A DNA stretch of 64,000 bases from the NCBI GenBank assembly GCA_905147135.1, contig LR990044.1:4840122-4904121 (forward strand). The letters run 5' to 3'. Each line of letters begins with the position of its first letter. Positions within the stretch are counted from its first letter, which is position 1. The notes beneath the pieces are model-generated. The model searched no databases. It was not told the origin of the DNA and worked only from the letters and a program-made list of their open reading frames with translations. This DNA comes from Blastobasis lacticolella (lineage: Eukaryota; Arthropoda; Insecta; Lepidoptera; Blastobasidae). This document shows, one piece after another, positions 32,904-47,536 of this stretch. Position numbers and translations under genes: made by a program.

Positions 32904-32969
32904 GACAATGGCGAAAATCGATTGCTGGCGAAAATCCCAGTTACACAAGACATGAAGAAATTTCGTTAG
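32904..32969 (+). other. Exon 6 of array gene copy B (coding only in +1 frame)
   Basis: After a TTTTTCAG acceptor the segment encodes 21 residues ending LLAKIPVTQDMKKFR and TAG, in phase 0 with the +1 frame of exon 5 (32733-32814). If translation stops at 32738, this exon is 3'UTR and its splice junction lies 76 nt below the stop, beyond the usual 50-55 nt limit for nonsense-mediated decay. Counterparts are 18138-18203, 47702-47767 and 56572-56637. Confidence 0.6.
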
Positions 32970-35900
32970 CCACGTAAATTATTCATTTTTTATTAAGTTA
33001 ATTCATTTATTCTGTATGACAATTAAAATACTAATATAATGGTCTTTTTAAATATTGCAATTTTCTTCATTATGTATGATTCAGATTATTGATGTAGATA
33101 CCTAATTATGATGGTCATTCAAAGCGTATTAAATAATATCGTTCAGAGTTATTTTGTTTTCATTTATTATTTTCCCGTTTCTATGCACCACATCAATACC
33201 ACACTCGCGTCTGCCTATAAACCCATACAAAAACGCCTGTACATCCATACACAAAATACGCCAAATGTTATAGGTACTCGCGATACAATTGTATACTTAC
33301 TGAATTTGTTGCCACTCATAATTTTATTTATTAAATAATGAGTGTTTTTTTTTTCTTAAGTAAGGTTATTGTTTAAAACAATCCAAAACACACATGCACT
33401 GAAATGATTCTTAGGACCTTCTTCATGCGGTCGTTTCCAAATAATATTTTTTGTCTTTTAATCGTAACTGTTTGTTGAAAAGTAATTAATAACAAAGACG
33501 ACTTCTAAAAACAGCAAAAAAATATTATTTGCTGGTCATTACTGTAAAACCAATTAGGTGGAAAGACGTAGCCCGTCCATTGAGGTAGAGGGTGTAACGT
33601 CCACCCTTTCATAGAGCCAACAAACTCTCATACTTTTCACACACACACTCATCCACACTGAAACCTAAGCTCTATCACTACCGCTACTAAACCGTCAGAC
33701 TGAAAAACCTGCTTGCGATGTTTTGAAACTAATTAAACCGGTCTGTATGGTAGAAAATCAGTATTAGCGCTAAAATTAGCTGTCTTTCACGTTCTTCTCG
33801 GTCCATTGTGCAAGTTAAACTAAAATATCCAAAATAACATTTAAAATATATATTCAAATCAAATAAATGTTTAAACGTAATTGGTATAAAAGGTTACATG
33901 GAATGTAAGGTTGGGTCATATTTACCTGTTTGATGTTTGACCGCTTGTAACTACCTGCGCAGGTGCACACCGACTAAACCGGTTTTAGAAACTAAAGGGG
34001 CGGGGTAACAACTGCGGCTACTGATAAGCCCGATAACTTCACATGATCACTTTAAAAATATGGGCGTTTGAAAATGTCTCGGGTCATTATGACCCAACCT
34101 AACAGACGCCGGGTTAAGGCCATTTGTGATCGTCTATGGAACTCTACGTTATGGTGTTAGTAACCCCGATGCTTTTAGAGTGGAGAAGTATAAACAGGTA
34201 TGGAATTATATTGTTAAAGAATTACAAGAGTTAATTAGATTACAGATTAATTTGCCAAAAGTTTCATAGCTAGAATTTGAAATCAGATTAATTTATTTGG
34301 TCTAAGGGAAATAAACAGGGCCCCCTCATTAGAGGAGGGGTAAGCTGCTCTAAAGCCTGATGACTGACTCCAGCATAACCTTCGCTACTCGCAGCCCATG
34401 CTTCACTCCGTAGCTTACTATATGAGTCAACCAGAGACGTCCTCATCCTACCCTGATATTTTATTTAAGAGAGGGCACAATATTAAAGGTATTTGTCTTG
34501 TCAAGTAGTATTTCGTAATATATCTTGTAAGAGGGCACAACAACAACAACCAATGCCTGTGGATAATATCCAGAAAATAATTTAAGGTATGATTATTTCA
34601 ATAAAGCATGTAGCTTACAATCAACAATATTGCCCAGAAATGAATCTAACACGTTGAAGGCGAAACATATTGAACAATAGACATTTTCAGTGCCTGCTCC
34701 TCAATGATGAGATGACTTAATTTGGCAGATCAGGTAATGACAGTAGAACGACTGCTATCTGACCTCCGTGACCCTACCAGGCGAACCTGATCAAATTGGC
34801 TGATGGTTACACATACAGTCGCTTAAATATATGGGTTTTATCACGATGTTTTCCCATTCGATTAGTATTCGATTAATGTACACATAATAAAATAATGGTT
34901 GACATTGCCACATTGATTTTCCAAACCTTGGCAATATCAATGTGGCAGATTTATTTGCCAAAATAGTTGCCAATTGTCTTGTAAAGGAAGAAGAACCGTA
35001 GTGCGCAGAGCAGATTTTCTAAAGTGGGAGACGCTTATAGTGTAAGATTTTATTGTTATTATTTAAATGGTATTGTTTGTATGGTATCCTTCGAAAGTTT
35101 CCTTGAAGGAGAAGGAGAATGACGGCTAAGGACTCTATCTTGCTTTTGTGAAACCACTGGTAAACACAAGCCTTGTTCTATTCTGCTGTATAACATATGA
35201 CTCTTATGACACCCTCACTCATCGCTTCTTCTCCCGAACCAAAAACAGCCAGCGTTGGTAGCGCAACTCTATGCCGGTATGCAATGCAGCGGTTGCGATA
35301 CCCGATTCCCGCCGAAACACACCGTGCGTTATTCGTAGCATCTAGACTGGCACTTCAGACAGAATAAACGCGATCGGGACTCAAAAAAACAGGCGCTTTT
35401 TAGGCGCTGGTAGTATGGTGTGTCCGATTGGAAGCAGTATAAGGAGCTGGAAGAAGCGGAGGAGAGAGGTTTGTGGACCCTTTTCACATAAAAACTACAT
35501 GTTTTTATGGTATCGTTCGAAAGCTTTATTGAAGGAGGAAGAGAATGGCAACTGAGGACTTTTTTTGCTTTTATAAAACCACTGTCGAACACAAATCTTT
35601 TTTCTTTCAGCTGTATAACATATGACATTTATGACATCTTTACTCAAACAGGAAACAGACAGCCTTAATAGCGCAACTCTATGCAATGCAGCGGTTGCGA
35701 TGCCCAATTCCCGCCGAAACTCACACTGCGTTATTCGCAGCAACTAGACTGGCACTCCAGACATAATAGATGCGAGTGAGACTCAGAAAAGCGGCCATCA
35801 AGCCATTGGGAGAGCCACCAAGAGCAAGAAAGTCCCTCCCAAGATGGAGGGTGACGAAGATGATCGCCTGTCCCCACCGATTTCTGACAATATGAGGGTC

Positions 35901-38900
35901 TGCCAAGAGACGATAGAACGCAGGACAAATTAGACACCGAGCACAATATGAAGACTATAATTAAATCCATTATAATGTTTAAGACCAGCGAGCTATACAC
36001 CGACGATAAAATAGACGAGAGCCAGTACGACACCCTGATGTTAGAGAGAAAATAAAACTGAAAGAGACAAACATATCCAAAATTCCAGTCTTGACAAACT
36101 ATCAAAATCTTTCTAGTTAGGTACCTAAATATAAATAAAAATAAAAATAAATTCAACACCGACTGTTCGCGTAGGGACTCCTCCGTCAAAGAGGCCTTGA
36201 GAGCGGACTCACATGCCTCCACGTTGGAGGCTACATCTATCATAAATTACGGAGTAGTATATCCAATTTTAATAAATGTTTTTTTAAATCTGCTTTACGT
36301 GTTATCTTGAATACCATCTCTATAGAATAAAAAGTGACAATGAATAGGGTTAAGGTTATAATTTTTTAAATAACATATAAGAGGTAGTTCGAAATGTATA
36401 AGATAAGTAGTATAAAAATAATTTACAAAATTTAAAACTAATATTATATTTACAAAAATTAATTTCATGTATTATAAATAAATTATTTATAATATATTAC
36501 TTTAGCCGAAAAACTTCAAAACAATGATACCTAGGCCTCATACACCATGCTAGTGGACAGCGGTATTGTCATCGATGGCCGCCGCGCTGCTCGCTGGTAT
36601 GGTACGCCGATAAATATTGGCGAAACCGCCATACAACTAGTGAGTTGTAACGGAATAAAATTAAAAGCTTCAAAGCTTCTTTATAACCAAATTTTATATC
36701 GTTGTCACAACTTTTGCATTTTACAATGGGTGGCGGTCTCGCCAGATCTACATAATTTAGCATTTCAGGTAGCTCTTTAAAGAGAGGTAGGGCATAGCGG
36801 GGTATCCCGTTCGAATTGGAGCCGCCCGACTGGGGAAGTTCCTTACAGAATACCGCAGCTAAACAATACTCTTTTAAATAGAATTGTGTTTCTGCCGGTG
36901 AGTAAGGTTTCCAGAGCTCCATGGGGTGGGAATTTGGGGAACCGTGGCTTTGGCAGTGGAGGGATATTTGCCTTTTTACTGCCAGAGTAACGTGTTATAG
37001 AGGTGGGCAACGCATTGGCGATAGTCTCGGTGTTGCTTATGTCTATAGGCAGTGGTGACCACTTTCCATCAGGTGGCCCGCTTGCCTGTTTGCCTATCGC
37101 ATTACATAAAAAAAAAAACTGTCCGTTCGCATTGTTCTTCCTAACATCTAGAAATATATTGCTAACCGCGAATGCATTTGCTTTTCCTTGGGGGCGCGTC
37201 TGGTCGGTCTATACGTAACTCAAGCATTTCTCCTATCCGAGTAAGGTAATACCTACAAGATAGAAACTTGGCCATTCACTATATGTAAGGAATGTCGGTG
37301 GCGTCGTGGCTAGCGGAAAAGGCTCGTAAGCTATAAGGTACTGAGGTCGATCCCCAGTGCCGCAGACTTTTTCCAAGTTAAGTACATACGTTGTAAGCAC
37401 TAACTGATGCTCCGCTGCGCTTCCGACAACCTCTCTCACTTCTTCCACATTCATCAATATTGTCATACCTACCTACCTACTTACTACTACTATAAAAATA
37501 TCGAAAGGTAGTATAATTCAGCCTTACTTTAAATTACGCAAAATGTTCGTAAATTGTTTATATATCAGGTTTATATTAAGTTCCTACATATATCAATGTT
37601 TATAGAAGATAATAAATATACTCAGTGCAAGCAATATGAAGCACATTGGTAAAAATATGTACAAGATTAGGCGGCATCAATTTGGAATACTTGTAACGTA
37701 ACCTTTTTAGAGGTCAGTACCAGATTCAGTTGATAAAGAGAAACTCAAAGATTCAGGGTAATGGGTGATGTTATTTCAGTCCAGAAAGCTAGCTTCTACA
37801 ATTAAATTTATAAAAATACTCTAGTAAAGCACAACAGTTCGAAAGAGAGGATCACTTATTTCACTTGGATAATGTTAAAGCAGGCCGAAAAGTACTGTTT
37901 GCAAACTGACTAAGCGACTATGTCAGCTTAAGATTTTCATAGAGAAAGATTGATGCAACATTGTGCAATTTTTTTTATTGAGACTTCAGAGATAAAATTT
38001 GATGCAACCTTTGTGCATTTTTTAGTTTGAGACCGATCACTCATATTAATTTTTCATGGCGAATATAGTAACAACTGGTTACAATATAGATCCACCTTCT
38101 AGTTCGAAGGCTCGGAAAACTCTGCCTAATCCCTCCCTGCATTCTCCATTGAAGGCTCGGGTCTTCGCTTAAATACGTTCGAGAACGATTTGGCACAAAA
38201 GAAGATAATAACTTGACGGCTAAGGATATAATTCATGCAGATCTGATGAGTTATTGGATCCAACAGTTATCTAGAATAAGAGGAGCACATGAAAGATTAA
38301 AATCTCCTTCGACTTTAAAAAATTGCCCACATGACAATATATATGACGTGACAAGAGTAAAATAAACAAAACAGTTAAGTTAGATTCTTTAAAACCCCAT
38401 TTTTGCAGTAATTGTTATAAAAATCAGTAAATACTGTCCCCAATGGAAAAAAAAAACTTCAAGGTGGCATTGAGGCCCGTCCGGATCCATAATAATAAGA
38501 AAACAAGGAGTTACAAACGTGAGAATCCCGACACGCACCACAATACCCCTGTTTTTGTCCAGAAACCATCATTACTTTTATCAATTGGATATCTAGAAAA
38601 CGAAAAATCATTTCCCGAAATCTATTTGAATCAAAACATTAGTATAACGTAGTTACAACGTAGTCTGATTTTACATAATTAATTTATTTTCCAGGGAAAA
38701 ATGATGAACAATCAGAGCCTGAAGGGCCAAATACGAAGATACCCATAAAAAATGATTATAAGTGGAAAAATTGAAAATATAAGTGTCAACGTGTTGAAAA
38801 AAACGTTTAAACAGGAGTCCTCATAACCGTAAGTATTACATAACGCAAATAAATATCATATAAATATTTATCAATTAATCGGTAGAAATCTGTAAGACAC

Positions 38901-39837
38901 TTACCAAAAAGTGTTACGCGCGAGTTCAAAATATCGCACCATAGATCCCTTTCAACCATACAGTAATGCCGCTAGTTTAAAATGTATCAAGAAATCTCTA
39001 AAGGTCGTGTTTTTGGTTATACGAATAACTAAAATATAGAATAGAATACAAGTTCTGTGTCCCAAGAAACACATACTGACTTTTTAAACTTTTACATAGT
39101 TATGTATTATGTTTGTGGAGACTGGAGCCTGTACTAGATTAAGAGTAACCTGTGTTACAGGTCTCCAGGCCTCTAAAAACCACCGGACTTAAACAATGGG
39201 TACCTATTGCAAATTGTAATGTGTGGAAAAATTAAATATTATCTACTTAAACAATACTTAATACTACTTAATAATTGTGTTAAAGAAATACACTTTTGTT
39301 AGTACCATGCATAAAGTGTAAGTGTTTCATGTGTATGAATGGTTTGATGCGAGTGTGTGTGTGTGTGTGTGTGTGTGTGTTGTTACTAATTTTCTTTTCT
39401 TTGATTTGAGAATTATTGTTTGATTAGAATTATATATTATTAATGTAAATTACAGTTATGATGGAATTACAAAGAGCCCTTCCGTATTTTCATTATCGAG
39501 GGTTTGCAGCCATTTTGTAATTTTTTCTTTACATTTATTTTTGGGTAACGAGTAGATTTGCAGGTGTTGATTTACAATATTGTATTAGTAGTCTCCCAAA
39601 AAACAGAAGAACCAATGAGAAAATGCTGTACTCCACGCCTTAGTTTCGCAGACTTTATGTTTATGTCGTTTGAATGTTAAAATTCTGGATTGTAATTAAG
39701 GTCTTTGTGTTTCAAAAGTATGACGCTAAGCAAGAACAATTGCTTCACAGTAAGTACCTCACACCTTTAATACAACTGAGTTGTATTAAATTTGCGCCCT
39801 TTCCAGGTTTATTAGGACAGATTTAAGTGCACCCCCC

Positions 39838-41343
39838 TCATGACGATATACAATATGTAATAATGGATTGGACCAAGGCGCAAAAAACTAAATTAAAATT
39901 TTTGTGGTCAGCTACATAACGTAGGTTTTTGAAAACAAATATCATTTTGCGTAATCTAGATGTAAGATGATTTATATGGGGTCGGAAGCTCATATTATTG
40001 TCAACAATGATGCCAAGATATTTTATACTATAGACAACTTCTAGAAGGGGAACAAGCAACTCGTGGTACGCAAGCAGGAGTGATGATGAGATGTTATGGA
40101 GAACTGAATATGTTTTGTTTGTGAGTAGTTTTTTATTGAAAAAGGGATATACTTTATTATTATATTAGACGGGACTTGGACGCGACGTACCTTTATGATT
40201 TGTTTTCCCCGTATTTAGAGTTAGCATGTTTACCGAAAGCCACTCAGTAACCATGTCAAATCCGCACTGGGCGCTGGTGTAAAGGCCTTCCCAGGTGTCT
40301 GCTTCAAAGAGTAATTTCCATTAGTAATTTTAAGGTTACAAAGTTCGTTTATGAAAGTCAAAAATAATGTAGGTCCTAGAATACTACCCTGGGGTATACC
40401 AATAGAGACTGGAAGATCATCACTGCACCACTTCCCCAACCTAACTCTCTGTGTTCGATTTGATAGATGACTAGCGAAAAGTTTAAGTTGAGTACCCCTG
40501 ACACAAATACCCCCCAGTTTCGACAAAAGGAGCGGGAAAGATATGCACAAATGAGGACGCAGCTATATTAGCATCGTCAGATGCAAGAATGTCAGTAAAA
40601 TCGACATTGTTCAATTCCCTGTCTAGGCTATCATAGTCAATTCTCTTTAGAACCGAATTCGCATATTTGCGCCGTGGCGCATTTTCTATAGTCAGAGTAA
40701 AAACAACTGCGTCGTGATCCGTAATAGCTGTCTCCAATATGTAACAATGAGCTTCCGCCTTAGTTTTAATCATAAGATGGCCTAAGCATGTTTGGTTATG
40801 GGTACGTAATGTATGTGCGGGTAACATACCATGGAAAGCTAACATGTCCAGATATGATGATGAATTTGGATCTGTAGTATGTGCTGAGATATCTATATTT
40901 ATGTCACCAACTAAAATTATATTTGCATAGGATGAGTTTTCCGTAAGTATTTTATGTAGAGAATCTAGAAAGCGTTTTAAGTCTTCATAACTAGGGGGCC
41001 TGTACATTGCAATGACAATCATATTGAAAGATTTTAATTTTATTAGTAGACAGTTGGCACCATAAATGAAGGCATCCTCCATTTCAACCTGCAGGTGAGC
41101 CTTCGAATATACTACTACGTCTTCGTTTTGGCTGAGGTTATTAGTGGTACTATGTGAATTGTACCCATCAAGAATAGGAATTTTATGTGTACGGGGAAGC
41201 CAGCATTCAGTTAAGATTAAAAGGTCCCAGTTCAGGTTCAATGCTTCCAACAGTGTATGTAGGCCGTCCATGTTACAACCTATACAATCCCAGGTGTGGA
41301 TTTGGATTCTCCGATAAGAGGCTTTTACATTGTGTACTATCAC
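39838..41343 (-). mobile_element. Internally deleted LINE, unit 2
   Basis: It corresponds to 25034-26544 with a few substitutions (for example IGIPQGS for IDIPQGS in the RT block). It also has 46 extra bases at about 40151-40196, ATTATTATATTAGACGGGAC and onward, that are missing from unit 1. The endonuclease frame is 40483-41343. The catalytic RT block is absent here too. Confidence 0.85.
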
Positions 41344-41695
41344 AGTAGGCAGAGTCAGCTATAGAAAAATTGTCAATTTCTTGTGCCAGATTTATTAAAT
41401 TATCAAATTTTAATAGTAATGTACATTATTTGTTGTAAATTACTGGTGCAATTTAATATGGTATGTGCTTTAGTGCCTACCTCTAGATGGCATGGGTTTT
41501 TTTGCACAATAATAATAAAGTCAGTTTATGTATTAGTGATACACGGGGAGTGTAAGTGTGTATGTTTGTAAGTTTGTATGTTTCAGAGAAAAAGCGAAAA
41601 TAGTCCACTTGTCTAAATCGTACAGCTAGCTCAAAATCGGTGTTAGAAAACTATAATAGTATTTATGTCCTCTTAACAAAACTGTTCTTATTTTT

Positions 41696-42435
41696 ATAAT
41701 CATGTAAGAGAAAGAGAGTTGAGCTGTTTCGCTGAGCTGCATTGAGGGGAAGTCGTGCTGAGCCAAGCCGAGCTACGTTGGGCTGAGCCAAGCTGATCCG
41801 AGCTGAGCTGATAGAAATGCTGACTAATAAATTGCTGAGCTGAGCTGTGCCATAAAATCGATAATAATTTTTTCACATGGGAATAACATGCGAATTATTA
41901 GTTTAATTGGAATATTAGATACGCAAGTATTGTGTTGATTATTTCGTTAAAATGGCGTGTATCGTGTTGCAGTGACGTGGTGGAGCTAGATTGGGTTTAA
42001 GCGTACAGAGTTCGATCGGTATTCTTGTGCTGATAAAGTTGTGATAAAATAATAAATCGATTTTCCAAGTTCGCGTTGTGTTAATTCTCCCTTCTGTTTA
42101 CAATATCGATCTCTCTACGCTCAAATTAAGCTCCCCACGTCACCGCAACACGATACCTGCTATTTTAACGAAATTAATCAAACATTATATCTACCCACAT
42201 GAACTTTCAAGTAAATCAACACAGTACTTCGATTTTATGGAACCGCTCAGCCCAGCAATTAATTAATTCAGCACATCATTTACAGCTAAACTGTACAGCT
42301 TAGCATTTCAATTAGCTCAGCTAGCATCAGCTTGGCTCAGCTCAACGTAGCTTGGCTTGGCTCTGCTCGGCTTCCCTGTCCCCTCAAGGCAGCTCAGCGA
42401 AATAGCTCAAGTCTTTCTCTGTCACATAATAGATA
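41696..42435. repeat. 740 bp foldback, unit 2
   Basis: This is the copy of the inverted repeat at 26898-27637, with arms at about 41696-42024 and 42099-42435. I saw no meaningful differences from unit 1. Confidence 0.85.
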
Positions 42436-42654
42436 AATAATATAATTGCACAATGGTAAAATGGTAAAGGTTAACATGTTATTAAGGATAATATAATGAA
42501 AAAATATCAAAGGAAAACGGTCTGTAAAGAAAAAAATTACAACAGTGTAAAAAGTCAATGTTAATTAAATTTAAATAAAAGCCAAGCATAATAATATAGA
42601 CAAAGATCGTAATTGGTATTATCGCAATTCAAAGAAACTTTCTGAATTTTATGT

Positions 42655-42670
42655 GGCCCTGAAAAGGGCC
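42655..42670 (-). terminator. Histone-type mRNA 3' stem-loop, unit 2
   Basis: Identical to 27857-27872: GGCCCTTTTCAGGGCC on the sense strand, 34 nt after the stop of the small ORF at 42705. Confidence 0.85.
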
Positions 42671-42704
42671 TTTTTATGCCGCCTGACCATTAATTCATTT
42701 CGAT

Positions 42705-42932
42705 TTAATGGTCCATAGGCCTTGCAGCAGGCGACCTGCTATTACGGCAAGCGCTATCGCAATTTGACTGAACAGTCATATCGCCTAGGAGCCGGTTAAT
42801 GTCGTCGACTCCTCTTTCTGAACGCTCGTGCTCCTCTTTGCTTTTCTTCTTAATTCTCTGTAGCAGCTTGTCTATCTGAAGCGATAGCTCGTCCTTGCTC
42901 AGCTTCTTTATTCCAGACTTTGGAGGAGCCAT
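42705..42932 (-). CDS. Histone-type gene encoding a small non-histone protein, unit 2
   Basis: The 75-residue product is identical to that of the unit 1 copy, with the same TATAAAG (43023-43017), initiator-like TCATT and 3' stem-loop (42655-42670). Unit 3 lost this gene in its 5.9 kb deletion; the unit 4 counterpart would lie beyond the window. The chain of TATA box, leader, ORF and stem-loop is complete, so this copy could be expressed. Confidence 0.65.
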   Translation of the reverse strand: MAPPKSGIKKLSKDELSLQIDKLLQRIKKKSKEEHERSERGVDDINRLLGDMTVQSNCDSACRNSRSPAARPMDH

Positions 42933-43016
42933 ATCGATTGCAAGTTGTATGGAGGGACGTGTGTGTAGGTGCGCGTCGGTTCGGCGAATGAATGCCGTTG
43001 CACCCGTGGCGCTAGT

Positions 43017-43023
43017 CTTTATA
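43017..43023 (-). promoter_or_regulatory. TATA box of the histone-type gene, unit 2
   Basis: TATAAAG on the minus strand, 85 bp upstream of the ATG at 42932, identical in context to 28219-28225. Confidence 0.6.
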
Positions 43024-46000
43024 GGCGCCTCACCACGCCGTGATAGAAATAGCGCAGTCTCCCTTACATATCGCCTTCTCTTTCTCTCGTAAAATTTTTG
43101 CTCATTATTTTGGTCTAATTTTGTCAGTGCTTATGTTACTTCGTTAATTAATTAAGGTTGTTCTTGTGTTGTTTGTTTATATTCACATTTTTTATTTATT
43201 TAGTCAAACCTAATGCACTGTAGCGTACAACGGCGGACTTAAAACTAGTATGGTATGTCAAATTCAGGTCGAAACAAAAACATAGAAACACACATGAACA
43301 CTAACTAAACTAAGTAGCATATTAACAAATAGTTAACAAAAGTTTGAGCAAATTGGCAAATATTTACAAACAAATACTGATATTACTTTACAGACAAAGA
43401 AAATAGAAGAAATAGAAAACAGAGCACAAACAAGAATAGCAGATCGAAGTAGGTTTCTCAACTACACAGAGGTGATGGTGAAAAAAAAGTAATTTTTGAG
43501 AAGAAGAATTGAAATGGGTCTAATATGATTTAAGCAATCAGGTGAAAATACTTTAGGGAGCGGGATGACGAACGCTTTGCCCCACTCTTAAGGGAATGAG
43601 TGTGACATAAGAGAGTGATTAATTAAATGTGTAATAGTAATAGAAAGATAAAATTAATTTAAAATATGAAAAAAAAACACTTTTTGGTAAAATTTCTCAG
43701 ATCTTCATGATCCACAAGGATGGCAAACCACATCATGAGTGTTTTTCTTACCGACCAAAAAATCTCACACCACTTCTTTCTCTCTCTCTCTCTCTTTTTA
43801 ATGTTAATATTTTATAATATGTCCTGTAATGGCTGTTTGCTTAGCAATAGCGTGATCTTTTAATAAATCGTAACCTATTTTATCAATGCTCTACCACACT
43901 AAACAAAAACAGTTTCTCCGCATTTATAATTTCGTAGGACACCAGAATCGATCTAGGATTAAAGGGAATAGATACTTACATAATGTCTAATTAACAGAGC
44001 TCTTTGGTTACAGTGACAGAAAAGGAGGCCGATGCATTAAGCAAACCCATTAGTTGCAAACCCACTGGAATAACCATATTGACAAGGAAGCGTTATTAGA
44101 TGTATTCAATACATTAAAATCGGACATGTGTAAGAATTTATTTATTTATTTATTTATTTATATACTTCACCATACATTTGTAGCATTACAGTATACTTAA
44201 CACTAATGCACTACAAACGTGACAACAATTTTACAAATAAAAATAGTAATAAACTATGGCACATTTCCATGCAAAATTTAAATAATTAGGAACGATCATT
44301 CATTCATCAACTTACAAAACCTCAGACACATACGTCGCACGTCTGTCCATCCACTAGCAAATACGTCACACTCAGGTGCTGATGTCTGAAGAGCGTTCAG
44401 CATGTCCATAGCGCGAAGTAAATGCGAATGCGAATGCGAACCCTAATACTCATAAGAGGAATGACACCGCAAGAACACCGGAATTAAAAGCGAATTTGCC
44501 TATACGCTCAATTATAACACGAACCCTATTACTTTAATTACTAAATGTTGTACCAATATATTTTTGGTATAACAATGTATATGTATAACTAGGCAATGAC
44601 CTATCTATGTGTTACGCTTATTGGTGCATAGAAATTTCTATTTCATGTGTGTTAATAAACTGTATTTTATTGTATGTAAACTTGGTTTATTCATTATTGC
44701 CAGCAGACCACTGATCGAATTTCGATATCTGATAGAAAATGTGTATTTTTACTTCTCTTTGAATATTCAAAGACATTTGATTTGTCTGTTCAGAATAAGA
44801 AGTAGAAAGCAGTTACGTTTTACCTTTTTTGATGCCCAATTATGAAAAAGGACGTTTCTTGCAAAATATTGCTTACACAAGGCCCCGGCCGTTAAGTATC
44901 CACTACAGCACTACTATTCCGTCCGATTAATTTATAACTTGTGTACTGTAACAGGGAGGGGGATGTCCAATTCTGTGGATGATAACTCAAAGCACATTTG
45001 AATAATATTGAATGATAACTTTAGGCAGACTACAGGGGATAGTTACCATCATCATTATCATCATACCAGTCGTACCTGCATCAGCCCTGACTAAATTTGT
45101 ATAAGATTGCCACGACCACACAAAACGTAGGTATGCGTAGGTACAAGTAGATCCTATGTAAGGAAAATGAAAAGGTATTAAGTTAATAAAATACCTTTCC
45201 AACCAATCATTCACTGATAAATGTTTCAAAGTATTAATTTATTACAGTTTGAAATAGCTATCAAATGTATAATAATAAGGAATATGCGAATGAAGCAAAC
45301 AACATAACGACCTAGGGCTCTAGGACTAGTCATTAGGTACAAACGCTTATCAGTTTACACCAGCGATAGCTGAAGCGAAACAGTAACCGCGCGCAGGTAA
45401 AAATCAAAACAAAAGATTGCTTAGGGGTAGTTTAAAAGACCTATATAAGTTTAAAAGAAAGCCTCCAGGTATATGCGATACAGGTAAATCCTTCTTTTTA
45501 ATTGTATTGTAATGATTAATTAGGTTACTACTTGAATGTTCATGTAATTTTAGGATTTTAATGTAGAGTAGCTGTTTAATAATGAAACAGCTGCATTTTA
45601 CTTAAATAAAGCAACTATGTGGGTAATTTTATGATCAATATTAAATGTTACCACATTTTATTGAGAGGCCGCATCACCAATATTGATAGACCAAAGGTCA
45701 TATAAGTACCTACATATAATTAAAACTTTTACTCTGTAGGTATTTGGGCCATTTCTCACAGGTATTGATGAATGTTATCTATCTTAAACCTTATCTAAAG
45801 GCGTTAACAGTACTGCAGTTGCTAATTCAATTCTTTGTGTAATCTCAAGATAATAATTAATTCTAACGGGCGTATTATTACATAATTTAACACAAAATTT
45901 TAACAAAAATATCTCAGTAAAGAACTTTCAATAACTTTTACATTTATTTGTAAATTTTGTAATGAAAGAGACGATTACTAGTTAAAACATTATGAAACTT

Positions 46001-46372
46001 TTTGATACTCTCAATTTTTTATAATTTTGAGAGAAACTAGAGTGATGTCAAACAAATACCAAAAACATTGTTTTATTCTAAAAGTACATGTTCCTAGGTT
46101 TTTTTTTATTTATTAATGTTAAACGGGTTTACAAAAAATCCATCGATCCAAGTATTATTATATTTTGATGGATTTGCAATTTTACTTCTTCGTTGAGTGT
46201 ATAATCGTCACGGACAATTGCTGATAAGATTACAAAGCCAAGCGCGCCCTAAGCCACGCCCCGCGCACTGCCCTCGGGATAAAACAGCCTGTGTCAAACC
46301 AGTGGAGTTATTCGTGCCCCGCAACCCGAGTGGATCACAGCGTTTAAAATTACCTTAGTGAGTTCATTCGCA

Positions 46373-47536
46373 ATGGCCTTCAGCGGAGAACTGTGTGAAA
46401 TGAACGAGAATAAAGTGGTAAGTTATTTTGTATTTAGATAGGTAAATAAAATTTATGTTTATTGTCAAAACAATATCTTCAAGTGGTTTTAAACATCAAT
46501 TCTGTTGTAAATTTATATTTCTGCCTTATTATATAATAGTAGAGTAAAGTAAAGAGTGGTAGCTGAAGTTTGCTGTAGAAAAATTCAATTAATTTGTGAA
46601 TCCATTTGTTTAAAAACCAGTGTTAAATTAATAATTTTTATTTGCAGAATAAAGAGAGCATCGAAAACGAATTCCAGGCTATACAGGCTATATTTAACGA
46701 AATAGTCGCGGAATGCGAAAATCTGCTGTTGGAAGGGGCTCTGCAGCGAAACGGAGAGAGACCTGCTTTCGACCCGAGAAATCCCATTCCCGGCAGGCCT
46801 CCCGGAAAGCATCCACCGCTGTGTAAGGTAGGTAATAAAATATAATATTTGACTGTCTTAATGACTGTGCAATAGCCTCATAGCCTGTAGTAACATTTGC
46901 TTTTGATTTATATTTAAATCTGTTCCTTTTTAAATGATAATAACTTTGACAACATCTGGCCCAAATCACGGCTAATGGTCCTTTTTAAAAACATTTTGGT
47001 ACTTTTAGCAATGGTATTAATATTATTAATTCATTTCAGAAAGAACAAGATTATCGGAAGAGGATGCTGATGCGAGAACGTCGTAGAAAGGAAAGATTGG
47101 CTGTAAGTATTTTCATTAGACTTTTTCATTTTCTTTTCAGTCTTCATTTATCAATTGAGGATCGCAGCTAATTGCCTTTATATGTTTTTCAGAAAATATG
47201 TGCGCAACAGCTGAATCTTCCGAGTCAGCTCACCGAGAAGATGTCACCCAAAGATGTCGATCTTCTTGTCCCTACACTGCAAGGTAATTTATGTGCTATT
47301 CAATTTAATAAATTTCAAAAATAATTATTGGGTAGGTACCTACACACGAGTAGCAACGAAATCGCCACAGTTTCTAATAATTAGTATTTTCTAAGTTGTT
47401 TCGTCTGTAACATAAATTTAATAGGTAATTATTTATTTCAGCAGCAAATCTCTCTACTAGCGAGGATTTGGTGTCGAAAATGATATCGACATTGGGCGAC
47501 ATCGATCGGGAGGAGTTCCACTGTTACCTTGGTTGA
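46373..47536 (+). CDS. Array gene copy C, five-exon reading frame
   Basis: Exons are 46373-46417, 46648-46827, 47040-47102, 47193-47283 and 47442-47536. The encoded protein is the same as copy B as far as I can read. Stop TGA is at 47534-47536. The +1 frame continues to 47612 and exon 6 (47702-47767), where AAACTTCGT replaces AAATTTCGT (Phe to Leu in that frame). The ATAAAA promoter element is at 46279. All splice sites are intact, so the copy could be transcribed. Confidence 0.75.

Larger units (their letters stand above)
32378..47175. repeat. Array unit 2
   Basis: A complete 14798 bp unit with the same order of features as unit 1. Private changes include CTCACACTGCG near 35720 where the other units read CACACACTGCG. 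It contains the second histone-type gene, foldback and LINE remnant. Noncoding stretches hold what is described for unit 1. Confidence 0.9.
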
